Assembly (NCBI RefSeq): GCF_003990915.1
Contig: NZ_BHXQ01000007.1
Location: 124,001 to 188,000 of the forward strand
Source: Chryseotalea sanaruensis
Lineage (GTDB): Bacteria; Bacteroidota; Bacteroidia; Cytophagales; Cyclobacteriaceae
DNA: 64,000 nucleotides
Direction: 5' to 3'
Each line of letters begins with the position of its first letter. The first letter of the stretch is position 1. Under the pieces are notes generated by a model, which was not told where the DNA came from, searched no databases, and saw nothing but the letters and a program-made list of their open reading frames with translations. Positions 1 to 7,952 of the stretch are shown piece by piece. A program made the translations under genes and the position numbers.

Positions 1-158
1 GGATTACGCATTTGATTTTCTAAATACTCAATACCAGCTACACCATCTCCCGCCACACTTATCCTCATAGGAACTTCACCAGAGCTTAATGCCTCTTTCG
101 CAAGCAAAACATCACCTTCATTGTCCTCGATCATTAAAATGTGTTTTTCTTTAGTCAT
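1..158 (-). CDS. Response regulator receiver (Rcp1-type), N-terminal part only
   Basis: The minus strand reads from an ATG at 156-158 through 52 codons to the window edge, so the 3' end is missing. The protein begins MTKEKHILMIEDNEGDVLL, the acidic-pocket start (IEDNEGD) of single-domain receivers of the Rcp1/CheY kind that follow phytochrome-like or multi-PAS kinases. The phosphoacceptor Asp and switch Lys lie beyond the window. It sits 61 nt downstream of the large PAS kinase on the same strand and is probably its co-transcribed partner. Confidence 0.85.
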   Translation of the reverse strand, partial: MTKEKHILMIEDNEGDVLLAKEALSSGEVPMRISVAGDGVAGIEYLENQMRN

Positions 159-219
159 AGATTACTGCATCAACTCAGCATTAAAGCTAATATTATTTTG
201 CGGTAAATCTCCGATTAAC

Positions 220-1440
220 TCAATTCTTATCTATTGTAAAGTAAAAAGTGCTTCCCTGCCCTTCCTCAGCGGTAACCCATATTTTCCCACCCATATTTTC
301 AATTATTTTTTTACAAATAGCCAAGCCCATACCCGTTCCTGGGTATTCATTCCTGGCATGAAGTCGTTGGAAAATAACAAATATCTTCTCGTGATAATCC
401 GCTTTAATACCAATGCCATTATCTTTAATAGAGAATAGCCAATGCGTTTCTTCTTCTTTTACTTCAATGCCTATTGAGGGTTTAACTGCTTTATTATGGT
501 ATTTAATTGCATTACTGAAAATATTATGGAACACCTGACGAACTGGGGCTTTGTAAGCATAAATCTTCGGTAAACTTTGAATAGAAATATCAGCTTTAAT
601 TTCTTCGATCTGCGTTCGATATAACAACAGTAGCTCTTGCATAATATCATTTAAATCGACAGCTTCCTTCTTATTTTTTAATTTACCAACCCTTGAGTAT
701 TCGAGTAAATCTAAAATAATCTGTCGCATTCTTTCTGCACCATCTACAGCAAAATGTATGTATTGTTTAGCGCGATCATCCAACTGTACTTTATAGTTTT
801 TCTCCAATAGCGTAAGAAAGCTGCTTACCATACGTAAGGGTTCTTGTAAATCATGCGATGCAACATAAGCGAATTGCTCCAGCTCTGCATTAGATGCAGC
901 CAGTTTCTTGGTTTGGGCTGCCAGCTCATTATACATTTGTTGTACCTGATGTTCTATTCTTTTTCTATCAGTTACATTTTTAAAATAAACTGACAACCCA
1001 CCCGTAGAAGGATACGCGCTGATTTCCACCCACATATCCAGTGTATCATACTTTGCTTCAAAATGTATTGAAACACCTTCCCGAATTGCTTTGTGGTAAT
1101 TATAATAAAAGATAGTGTCAACAGCATCTTCAAATACTTCCCATAGATTTCTGTTTATTACATCAGTCCTTGTTTTGCCTAAAATTACTTCAGCCTCCTT
1201 GTTCCAGTAAGTAATAATCCAATTGTTATCAACTGCAATAAAGGCATCACTAATACTCTCCAAAATAGCATTCTTCTCCTTAAGTGTTTTTAGTGAATTT
1301 TCTTCAGCAGATTTTTGTGCGTGTATATCCTGAAAACTTCCATAAATTCTAACGCATTTTCCATTTCTATATTCTGCTTTACCTATACTCCTTATCCAAC
1401 GTTCATTACCCTTGGCTGTTATAATAGGTAGTTCAAAATC
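220..1440 (-). CDS. PAS histidine kinase, C-terminal half severed by an in-frame TAG
   Basis: This open stretch runs from the TAG at 1441-1443 to the stop at 220 and is in the same frame as the upstream sensor gene. It starts directly after the stop with the second half of a PAS/PAC domain (FELPIITAKGNERWIR, then VRIYGSFQDI). Next come another PAS domain, a coiled-coil linker, a HisKA domain with H-box ASHDLQEPLRM (His codon near 855) and a HATPase domain ending in a GTGMGLAI G2 box. There is no ATG near the beginning; the first possible starts are a TTG at 1263 and internal Mets. It is therefore better explained as the back half of one roughly 1,270-residue kinase than as an independent gene. 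Whether it is expressed depends on readthrough, reinitiation or a sequencing error. Confidence 0.85.
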   Translation of the reverse strand, partial: DFELPIITAKGNERWIRSIGKAEYRNGKCVRIYGSFQDIHAQKSAEENSLKTLKEKNAILESISDAFIAVDNNWIITYWNKEAEVILGKTRTDVINRNLWEVFEDAVDTIFYYNYHKAIREGVSIHFEAKYDTLDMWVEISAYPSTGGLSVYFKNVTDRKRIEHQVQQMYNELAAQTKKLAASNAELEQFAYVASHDLQEPLRMVSSFLTLLEKNYKVQLDDRAKQYIHFAVDGAERMRQIILDLLEYSRVGKLKNKKEAVDLNDIMQELLLLYRTQIEEIKADISIQSLPKIYAYKAPVRQVFHNIFSNAIKYHNKAVKPSIGIEVKEEETHWLFSIKDNGIGIKADYHEKIFVIFQRLHARNEYPGTGMGLAICKKIIENMGGKIWVTAEEGQGSTFYFTIDKN

Positions 1441-4038
1441 CTATGCTTCACCCTTGTTTATGGCTACATCTACATATCTTTCAACCAAATGCCTTATATC
1501 TTCTCTGTAAAAATTAATACCTTTTTCAAGTGTTGGTATATAATCCTTTCCTACTTCATGTATCTCTCGCGTTATATCAGAGAAAAGAACAGTATTGGTT
1601 TCAAGGTTTGCCTCCCACCCTCCAATTCTCGCTAATTTATTCGCTTCATCTAATAAATCCTGAAGCTCTTTGGTTGCGGTAATATCACGGCCGTAAGCAA
1701 AAGAATGACTCTCTTCTCCAAAGAAAGGAGATGAGTTCCATGAAATCCATTTTAATGATCCTGATTTAGATATATACCGATTAATAAAACCTTGTGCCTT
1801 TCTTGATCCACCAACTGTTTCAATATATTCAGCAGCGGTTGATTCCTGATCCTCCTTAAAAATGAACTCTATAAAAGGTCTTGTTGTGAGCTCTTCAGAT
1901 GTGTAACCTAATAATTCGCAAAAAGCCGGATTAACTTTTGTGAAATATCCATCCGGACCCGCGATACAAATCACATCAGGGCTCGTATTAAAAATAAGAC
2001 TCAATTCATTTTCCAATTGCTTTCTGTGAATCTCTGAGGCCAAGCGGTCTGCAAACCCATAAAAAAAGGGTTGAAGCATTCCTTCTTCTACCACATTTTT
2101 TATTGAGCCTAAAACCAAAACACCAAGAAAGTCCGTGCCATAAATTAGCGGAATGCCTACTACCGCTTTAAGTCCAATACGCTGAGCTGCCCCACTCCGA
2201 ATAAACTTTTCATGTTCAGAAGGTTTTTTCCATTGCTGAACAGTAAGCTTCTCCCAAACTACCCCAGGAAGACCCTCTCCTTTTTTAAAAGTTTTTATAT
2301 TTTCTGTATCCGTGTAAAACTGCTGTAGCGCTGTATCATCGCTTACCATAGTAAATAATGAGAGTTTCTTTTTATCAGGTCCTAGCAGCCAAATCTCGAC
2401 TAACCAGTCACCCGTAAACTTTCCAATAGTTTCCGCCACTTGTTTACAGATGTGATGAAGACTATTTTCAGGGTTACTAAATAGGTGACTGATCTCAGAA
2501 AATAGTGCTTTCTGAATGTCTTCATTTTTGTGTTGAGAAATATCACGCATAGATCCAACCATACGAATGGCCTTACCATCTGCATCACGAATTACAATAC
2601 CACGATCAAATACAAAAACATATACTCCTTTGCCATTTCTATAACGGTATTCTGCATTCCACTTCTCTTCTTTACCCTGTATTATCCTATTAATACTCTG
2701 AACTACACGATCAAAATCATCCGGATGGATGTGCTCCGTCCATAAGGTACTTTCACTAATTGGATTTTCAAGATTAAAACCAAACATGGTTTGAAATCCT
2801 TCACCCCATAAAATTGTGTCCGTAAGCAAGTCCCAATCCCAGATAGCATCCAACGTTGCGTTGGAGACAAAGCGATAGCGCTCGTTAATTTCATGTATTG
2901 CCTTAAAAGCATCAATTTTTTCCGTTACGTCCCTTGAGTTAGCCACTAAACCATTTACAGCAGGATCATCTATTAAATTAACTATAGTAGTCTCTATCCA
3001 TCGCCATGTACCATCTTTATGTTTAAAACGAAATGGTCCAATACTTATGCGTTTTTCATCATTTAATCTATTAAAGTTCGACTTCACAGATTCCAAATCG
3101 TCTTCGTGAATAAACGAAAAGGCATTTTTACCGATGAACTCTTCGGGCAACATACCTAATACCGATATGGAGGTGGGACTTACGTAAGAATAATTTCCAG
3201 CTAAATCCAAAATCCCGATCAGATCTGATCCATCTTGAACAAGACTCCTAAAGCGTTGCTCACTCTTTATCAATTGTTCTTCAACCTTTTTACGATCGGT
3301 AATTTCATGCATTGTGGTTGAAGCTATTTTCTTCCCATCATCATCAGAAAAAATTACAGAAGCGAATTCAAGCGGAAAGCGTTCACCACTTTTTTTTATA
3401 CCTGTTGCTTCTCCCCTCGCCCTACCCTTCGTTTCTCTTTCCTTAAGCTTTTGTTGCCCTGCGTCATTATGATCAAGAATACCTTGTCTTCCAATTTGCC
3501 TTAGCTCTTGCTCGGTATATCCAAACAATTCGCAGGCTGCTTTATTGGCTTCCAATATTGTTCCGTCTGGTTTTGATAAAAAAATAGCGCTAGGGGAATT
3601 ATCTATGATCAGTTTATATTTTACCAGACTGTGAGCATTTCGCTCTGTGGTTGTATCATAGTAATCGGTACGCAACGTTTGTAAAATAAATGTGTCAGCA
3701 TTGCCCGATTCAAAAGTACTGTTTAGTACTTCGAGTGGTGCATTGAATCCTGATGTAGTTGGCGTATTAAGTACGATCCTATCCGTCTTTTTATCTGTAA
3801 ACGAATTCATCATAGATTCTTCAAAAACTGACTTGTCAGCTTCCGAGAATTCAAATCCCATTTTCTGCAGAATATTGTATGGGTGATTATCAATTAAATC
3901 ACTTTCATTCATCGCTGCCATTAAGCAATAAGCATTGTTGGCATGTACAATAGTAAAAATCGATTTTGAAAATTTAAGAATAACAGTAGGTATAGGGTTA
4001 CTTTTAAATGCAGCAAGAAAATAGTTGATATCGTTCAT
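1441..4038 (-). CDS. Multi-PAS/GAF sensor, N-terminal half of a split histidine kinase
   Basis: I chose the ATG at 4038 (MNDINYFLAAF) over the TTG eleven codons upstream. The chain has no signal peptide or membrane segment. Along it are an N-terminal degenerate PAS-like region, PAS domains near residues 140-250, 255-380 and 385-505, a GAF domain near 515-675, a further PAS near 680-795, and the first half of a PAS_3 domain. It ends at ...NKGEA followed by TAG. The next in-frame residues restore the missing half of that PAS domain, so the protein as written lacks any kinase module. Such cytoplasmic PAS/GAF stacks usually sense ligands or redox state and feed a C-terminal kinase. It is divergent from the CheY-like gene at 4241. 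Confidence 0.85.
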   Translation of the reverse strand: MNDINYFLAAFKSNPIPTVILKFSKSIFTIVHANNAYCLMAAMNESDLIDNHPYNILQKMGFEFSEADKSVFEESMMNSFTDKKTDRIVLNTPTTSGFNAPLEVLNSTFESGNADTFILQTLRTDYYDTTTERNAHSLVKYKLIIDNSPSAIFLSKPDGTILEANKAACELFGYTEQELRQIGRQGILDHNDAGQQKLKERETKGRARGEATGIKKSGERFPLEFASVIFSDDDGKKIASTTMHEITDRKKVEEQLIKSEQRFRSLVQDGSDLIGILDLAGNYSYVSPTSISVLGMLPEEFIGKNAFSFIHEDDLESVKSNFNRLNDEKRISIGPFRFKHKDGTWRWIETTIVNLIDDPAVNGLVANSRDVTEKIDAFKAIHEINERYRFVSNATLDAIWDWDLLTDTILWGEGFQTMFGFNLENPISESTLWTEHIHPDDFDRVVQSINRIIQGKEEKWNAEYRYRNGKGVYVFVFDRGIVIRDADGKAIRMVGSMRDISQHKNEDIQKALFSEISHLFSNPENSLHHICKQVAETIGKFTGDWLVEIWLLGPDKKKLSLFTMVSDDTALQQFYTDTENIKTFKKGEGLPGVVWEKLTVQQWKKPSEHEKFIRSGAAQRIGLKAVVGIPLIYGTDFLGVLVLGSIKNVVEEGMLQPFFYGFADRLASEIHRKQLENELSLIFNTSPDVICIAGPDGYFTKVNPAFCELLGYTSEELTTRPFIEFIFKEDQESTAAEYIETVGGSRKAQGFINRYISKSGSLKWISWNSSPFFGEESHSFAYGRDITATKELQDLLDEANKLARIGGWEANLETNTVLFSDITREIHEVGKDYIPTLEKGINFYREDIRHLVERYVDVAINKGEA

Positions 4039-4240
4039 TTGTAATAGGGGGGAGCAAGGTGTATTTATCAATACAAGCTGTCGAAAAATCCAACATATTT
4101 AATGTCGTCAAAAAAAAGCATTAAAGCAATTAAACAGCGCAACTGCATTAAATTCATATGCAAGCATAGGCTTTGTAAACAAAATGCTTAATTTGGATGA
4201 GCAAAAACAAAAAAAGAACCCAACTGAATAAAATCACTCT

Positions 4241-4624
4241 ATGGCCCTGCATATCTTACTTGTTGAAGACACTGAAGACCTGGGTGAGAACATTAGAGAT
4301 ATCCTTAAAATGGAAGGTTATCATGTGCGTTGGGAGCGAAATGGGTTAGCAGGAATGGATGCTTTTAGCCAGGAAAGACCGGATCTGATCATCAGCGACA
4401 TTGTTATGCCCAATTTGAATGGATTGGATCTGATTCGGAAGATCAGATTAGCAGAAGGAGATAATAATATTCCCATCATTATACTCTCGGCAAAAGCAAC
4501 ACCCGAAGATCAGCAAAAAGGAATGGATGCCGGAGCAACTGCCTACCTGAAGAAACCCTGTAAAAGCGCTGAATTAACAGACACGGTTCGTGAATTGCTC
4601 AATCCCGAGAATAAAAAATTATGA
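4241..4624 (+). CDS. Single-domain response regulator (CheY-like)
   Basis: This is a 127-residue stand-alone receiver. The acidic pair E9-D10 (LLVEDTED), the phosphoacceptor D53 in IISDIVMP, and K105 before Pro in AYLKKP are all present, so it should accept phosphate. There is no output domain. Its last four bases overlap the start of the NarL-type regulator (ATGA), so the two are translationally coupled. It lies divergent to the split PAS kinase, a likely phosphodonor by position only. Confidence 0.93.
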   Translation: MALHILLVEDTEDLGENIRDILKMEGYHVRWERNGLAGMDAFSQERPDLIISDIVMPNLNGLDLIRKIRLAEGDNNIPIIILSAKATPEDQQKGMDAGATAYLKKPCKSAELTDTVRELLNPENKKL

Positions 4625-5277
4625 TAAACATTCTAATAGTAGACGATCACACATTAGTAAGAGATGGCATACGCTCACTTTTAAGTAATGTAGATGATAT
4701 TGCAGTTTGTGGTATGTGCTCAACAGGTGAGGAAGCAATTGGACTAGCTCGCACCCTCACTCCAGATATTGTATTAATGGATATCGTTATGAAAGGAATG
4801 ACGGGTATAGAAGCGACCCGATGGATAAAAGAACAAGACAACAATATCAAAGTGATTTTACTCTCAACAGAAGTAAAAAAAGAATTTGTCGCAGCGGGAA
4901 TAAAATCAGGTATTGACGGTTATATACCAAAGGATGCATCGAAGGACATTTTACTACTGGCGATCCGAACTGTACAGTCGGGTGAGCGATATTTTACAGA
5001 AGCCATTACCAAACTCATCTTTGAAGATTTTTACGAACATGAGAAAAGTGGAAAAAAGCGTGATCGAAAAGTGACAGAAGGCTTGACAAAGCGTGAAAGT
5101 GAAATTTTACAACTTGTGGCTGAAGGTATTGGTAATAAAGAAGTCGGAGAACGACTTTTCATTAGCGTAAAAACTGTTGAGACACATAAAACACACATTC
5201 TTGACAAGCTAGGGCTCAAAAACAATACAGAGTTGATTAAGTACGCGATCAAAAACAATATCATCTCTATTGATTAA
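4621..5277 (+). CDS. NarL/FixJ-family response regulator
   Basis: This 218-residue protein has a receiver (VDDH at 8-10, phosphoacceptor D54 in VLMDIVM, switch K104 in YIPKDA) and a C-terminal LuxR-type helix-turn-helix at about 153-210 (LTKRESEILQLVAEG, then SVKTVETHKTHILDKLGL). It is a DNA-binding regulator normally driven by a histidine kinase. Its start overlaps the CheY-like gene by four bases. Its targets are unknown; the hairpin-rich region just downstream, before the secreted barrel gene, is a place to look. Confidence 0.95.
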   Translation: MINILIVDDHTLVRDGIRSLLSNVDDIAVCGMCSTGEEAIGLARTLTPDIVLMDIVMKGMTGIEATRWIKEQDNNIKVILLSTEVKKEFVAAGIKSGIDGYIPKDASKDILLLAIRTVQSGERYFTEAITKLIFEDFYEHEKSGKKRDRKVTEGLTKRESEILQLVAEGIGNKEVGERLFISVKTVETHKTHILDKLGLKNNTELIKYAIKNNIISID

Positions 5278-5324
5278 TCCTTTCATTAAAATTTCATCCA
5301 ATTTTTTACTGAACTAAACGCTTT

Positions 5325-5350
5325 ATTCCTGATAACTACTTATCAGGGAT
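5325..5350. repeat. Hairpin 1 upstream of the secreted barrel gene
   Basis: The 11-nt arms ATTCCTGATAA (5325-5335) and TTATCAGGGAT (5340-5350) pair with one mismatch around a CTAC loop and are followed by TCCCCT. The arm and the trailing CCCCT recur in the second hairpin at 5442-5468. Lying 48 nt after the NarL gene, it could be a weak terminator, but it has no T tract. Confidence 0.6.
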
Positions 5351-5441
5351 TCCCCTATGCCCTCAGTTGTTTTTATTGCTATAAACACATTTTGGTTATA
5401 TCAAGCATGTAAATCATCACTTTTAAAGAATTTTTACCGGA

Positions 5442-5468
5442 ATTCCTGATTTCCTGCAAATCAGGAAT
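5442..5468. repeat. Hairpin 2 upstream of the secreted barrel gene
   Basis: The perfect 11-nt arms ATTCCTGATTT (5442-5452) and AAATCAGGAAT (5458-5468) enclose a five-base loop and are followed by CCCCT. It is a near copy of the hairpin at 5325-5350. Two related inverted repeats in front of one gene fit a duplicated regulator site or a small dispersed repeat. Confidence 0.6.
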
Positions 5469-5504
5469 CCCCTGTCGGTTAGGCTTTAGCCAGCATGCAC
5501 CTTT

Positions 5505-5533
5505 GTCTTACCAAAACGAAAAAACGGTAAGAC
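5505..5533 (+). promoter_or_regulatory. Perfect hairpin just before the start codon at 5536
   Basis: GTCTTACC (5505-5512) and GGTAAGAC (5526-5533) are perfect 8-nt inverted arms around a 13-nt A-rich loop, ending two bases before the ATG. In mRNA this would fold in the ribosome landing zone. As DNA it could be a dimeric operator. Which of these it is cannot be decided from sequence. Confidence 0.5.
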
Positions 5534-5535
5534 AT

Positions 5536-6246
5536 ATGAAAACAAAGACAAGTCTCTCAGCTTTAAAAGGGGTATTAATTGTAATCACCTTACTTATAAC
5601 CTCTATAGCACAAGGTCAATTAATGCGCAGTACTAACCGCGACATAGCAGCAGCGAAAAGAGATCATCTTGGTTTCACTGTATCATTCGGAGTGCGCTCA
5701 TCAGTTCTGTCCAGCAACTACGCTGCCATTGATGGCATGCAAGCATTAGAAGAAGGTGGTTCAGCTGGTTTAGTATGGGGAAGCCGCGCCTTCGAAACCA
5801 AACTTGTTATTGGCTACTACTACTCAGCTGCACAAGTAAAACACACCACTGATATGATAGAAATGGAGGCTACTTCTAACTTTTATCCGCTTCGTGCGCT
5901 TAAAAAAGAGGACTCCAGAATTAACCCATATTTTTCAATGGGTGTAACTAAAAACTATTATAAGCTCTATGGTTATTACACAACCGAAGAAAATAGTCAG
6001 ATAAATTACAGTGTATCAAGAGAGCCCTACATTGGCAAGCTTGATGTTTACAACGCATCATTAGGTGCTGGTGTCGCCATCAACTTGCTGAATAACTATG
6101 ACTTCGTAAAGCTCTTTGCTGCAACACAATACAATAAGCCTTTCAGTACCATAGCCTCTAACGATTTTCGTCAAACACAAACTTCTGGTCAGTGGAGCTT
6201 TAACCTTGGTGTAAGCTTCGGCACAAATCGCTTAAAAGGAAATTAA
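5536..6246 (+). CDS. Secreted/outer-membrane barrel-like protein of unknown function
   Basis: The ATG at 5536 gives a clean signal peptide (MKTKTSLSALKGVLIVITLL, then AQGQ); an upstream TTG at 5503 would run through the hairpin and is unlikely. The mature protein of about 210 residues is rich in alternating aromatic and Gly strands (LVIGYYYSAAQ, PYFSMGVTKNYYKLYGYY) and ends in a strand like those of small outer-membrane beta-barrels. I do not recognise a named family. It is 19 nt upstream of a histidine kinase, and a co-regulated role in envelope signalling is inference only. Confidence 0.7.
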   Translation: MKTKTSLSALKGVLIVITLLITSIAQGQLMRSTNRDIAAAKRDHLGFTVSFGVRSSVLSSNYAAIDGMQALEEGGSAGLVWGSRAFETKLVIGYYYSAAQVKHTTDMIEMEATSNFYPLRALKKEDSRINPYFSMGVTKNYYKLYGYYTTEENSQINYSVSREPYIGKLDVYNASLGAGVAINLLNNYDFVKLFAATQYNKPFSTIASNDFRQTQTSGQWSFNLGVSFGTNRLKGN

Positions 6247-6265
6247 TTCTTAAATATCTACAGCC

Positions 6266-6937
6266 ATGGATGCTAATCAGTTAATCGACCGTTTTATTAC
6301 AAGCTGCTCTCACGATTTGCGATCACCTCTCACATCGATAAAGGGACTTGTACAAGTAGCAGAACTACATCCACATACTGCAGAGATTCATGAATGTCTT
6401 GAGCGTATAAACAGCACTACAGATAAAATGGAGAAGCTTCTAAAATCATTAGAAGAGTTTCTGATAACCAACCACCATATTACAAAAAAAGTAAATGTCG
6501 ATTGTGAAGAAATGACTAACAGTGTGCTTAAAAGCTTTGAAGATATACTTGATCAGAAATCTATCACACTTAAGAAAAATATAAAGGTAGCAGAAGAATG
6601 CCAGATTGATCCTTACTCATTTCCATTAATACTTACACACTTACTTAATAATGCAGTGATGTTTCAGGATTCGCGCAAGAAAAAGAAACAAATAAAATTA
6701 AACGTGCATGCACGAGATCGCTTTACGCTTTTACAAGTAAGTGATAATGGGATTGGAATACCACAGCATGTTCAACCACATATCTTCAAACCATTTTATA
6801 AGGGTAGTGAGAAATCTAATGGTTTAGGCATGGGGCTTTTCCAACTCAGCCACCTTATAGAGAAATCCGATAGTCAGCTTTTTCTCATTTCCAAAGAAAA
6901 TGAAGGTTCAACATTTAGTATAGCTATACCTGCATAA
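6266..6937 (+). CDS. Minimal cytoplasmic histidine kinase
   Basis: At 223 residues this is only a HisKA plus HATPase module. The phosphoacceptor is H16 in CSHDLRSPLTSIKG, the N box has N129 (THLLNNAVMF), the G1 box is DNGIGIP at 160-166 and the G2 box is GLGMGL at 187. There is no sensor or membrane segment, so any input must come from a partner protein. It ends 4 nt before the next small secreted gene, and downstream genes overlap, which supports an operon with the hybrid kinase, HPt and receiver. Confidence 0.92.
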   Translation: MDANQLIDRFITSCSHDLRSPLTSIKGLVQVAELHPHTAEIHECLERINSTTDKMEKLLKSLEEFLITNHHITKKVNVDCEEMTNSVLKSFEDILDQKSITLKKNIKVAEECQIDPYSFPLILTHLLNNAVMFQDSRKKKKQIKLNVHARDRFTLLQVSDNGIGIPQHVQPHIFKPFYKGSEKSNGLGMGLFQLSHLIEKSDSQLFLISKENEGSTFSIAIPA

Positions 6938-6941
6938 TTAT

Positions 6942-7385
6942 ATGAAAACACTAATCATCATACTGTTATTCTCTGCCTCAATAATTCAAGCACAAACACT
7001 TGTGTTGAGCACAGGAGTTGAAAAAACCGTTGCCAATACAGAATCGCAGTTTATGATGGGTTATCAAAGTAAAAAGCAACGATCCATAGGTACCTTTTAC
7101 CAAAACAATGTAAATAGATTTATCAGCGAAAATAATCCCAAGCAGTCATATTGGTATGGTGTATTTACTGCTCTGCCAATAGCCAAGTCTGAAAAAATAT
7201 CAGTTTATGCTATGCTCAGGGCTGGTCTCATGGATGAACAGTTTGTTGTTATCGTTCCTTCCTTGGAAACAAAAATAAAAGTATCCAAGTGGTTAGCAGT
7301 CGGTGTAGCTAGTAGTTACAGACAAGGTTACCCGGCTTTTTCTTTCAAAACACAATTCAGTCTTTTTAATCAATCAACTTTATGA
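6942..7385 (+). CDS. Small secreted protein of unknown function
   Basis: The 147-residue product has a signal peptide (MKTLIIILLFSASIIQAQ) and short beta-strand-like segments with frequent Ser and Tyr. It could be a small barrel or periplasmic protein; I recognise no family. Its stop overlaps the next start (ATGA at 7382-7385), so it is coupled to the lipoprotein gene. Placed between a soluble kinase and a hybrid kinase, it may belong to a sensing unit, but that rests on position alone. Confidence 0.75.
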   Translation: MKTLIIILLFSASIIQAQTLVLSTGVEKTVANTESQFMMGYQSKKQRSIGTFYQNNVNRFISENNPKQSYWYGVFTALPIAKSEKISVYAMLRAGLMDEQFVVIVPSLETKIKVSKWLAVGVASSYRQGYPAFSFKTQFSLFNQSTL

Positions 7386-7948
7386 AGACACGCATCGTAA
7401 TCCTATCCTTATCCGCCATCATGCTATTCACAGCATGCGAACCTGAAGCAGATTTATATAGAAATTTTCATTTAAAGGAAGGTGAGCATTTTGCCTCCCC
7501 CCGACTAGTAGAAAGTCTACAAAGTTCAAGACTTGCCTTTTACGCAAAGTTTGACGAATCATGTCGTTACATTTTTGAAGAAACAAGTTTTCAGGATTGT
7601 AAAAACAAACTTCTCGGGTTTTCTGATTGTAATAATATGCACCATGAGAATAGTGCTCGGTTTACCTGGCAATGGTTCAACAATCAAATGGAGATATATG
7701 CCTATTGCTATGTAAATGGCGAGCGAATTGAAAAATTTATTGGTGTTGTTGAATTGGAAAAGGAAAACCGTTACGAAATAGAACTTACCCCTGATGCCTA
7801 TTTATTTAAACTAAATGATCAGGAATCGGTGAGTATAACGCGAAGTGCTACATGCACTAAAGGTATGTATTACATGTTATGGCCATACTTTGGAGGAACC
7901 TTACCAGCACCACACGACATGCATTTATCCATCAAAATTATTTACTAA
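7382..7948 (+). CDS. Lipoprotein of unknown function in a phosphorelay operon
   Basis: This 188-residue protein has a typical lipoprotein signal peptide, MKTRIVILSLSAIMLFTAC, with lipobox Cys at residue 19 followed by EPEAD. The mature part has several additional cysteines (CRYIFEE, FQDCKN, FSDCNN, YAYCYVNG, ATCTKG) that could form disulfides in the periplasm. No family is recognised. It ends 4 nt before the start of the hybrid kinase. Confidence 0.8.
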   Translation: MKTRIVILSLSAIMLFTACEPEADLYRNFHLKEGEHFASPRLVESLQSSRLAFYAKFDESCRYIFEETSFQDCKNKLLGFSDCNNMHHENSARFTWQWFNNQMEIYAYCYVNGERIEKFIGVVELEKENRYEIELTPDAYLFKLNDQESVSITRSATCTKGMYYMLWPYFGGTLPAPHDMHLSIKIIY

Positions 7949-7952
7949 TACT

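Noticed and set aside
121..438. 105-codon plus-strand frame over the kinase end
   Set aside because: It is antisense to the HATPase domain and has no features of its own.
220..1263. Independent histidine kinase gene with a TTG start at 1263
   Set aside because: The frame continues open to the TAG at 1441 and encodes the rest of a PAS domain, so the TTG is not a natural gene start.
7845..7952. Longer N-terminus for the hybrid kinase
   Set aside because: The extra 36 codons lie out of frame inside the lipoprotein gene and have no GAF-like sequence; the ATG at 7953 fits the family.
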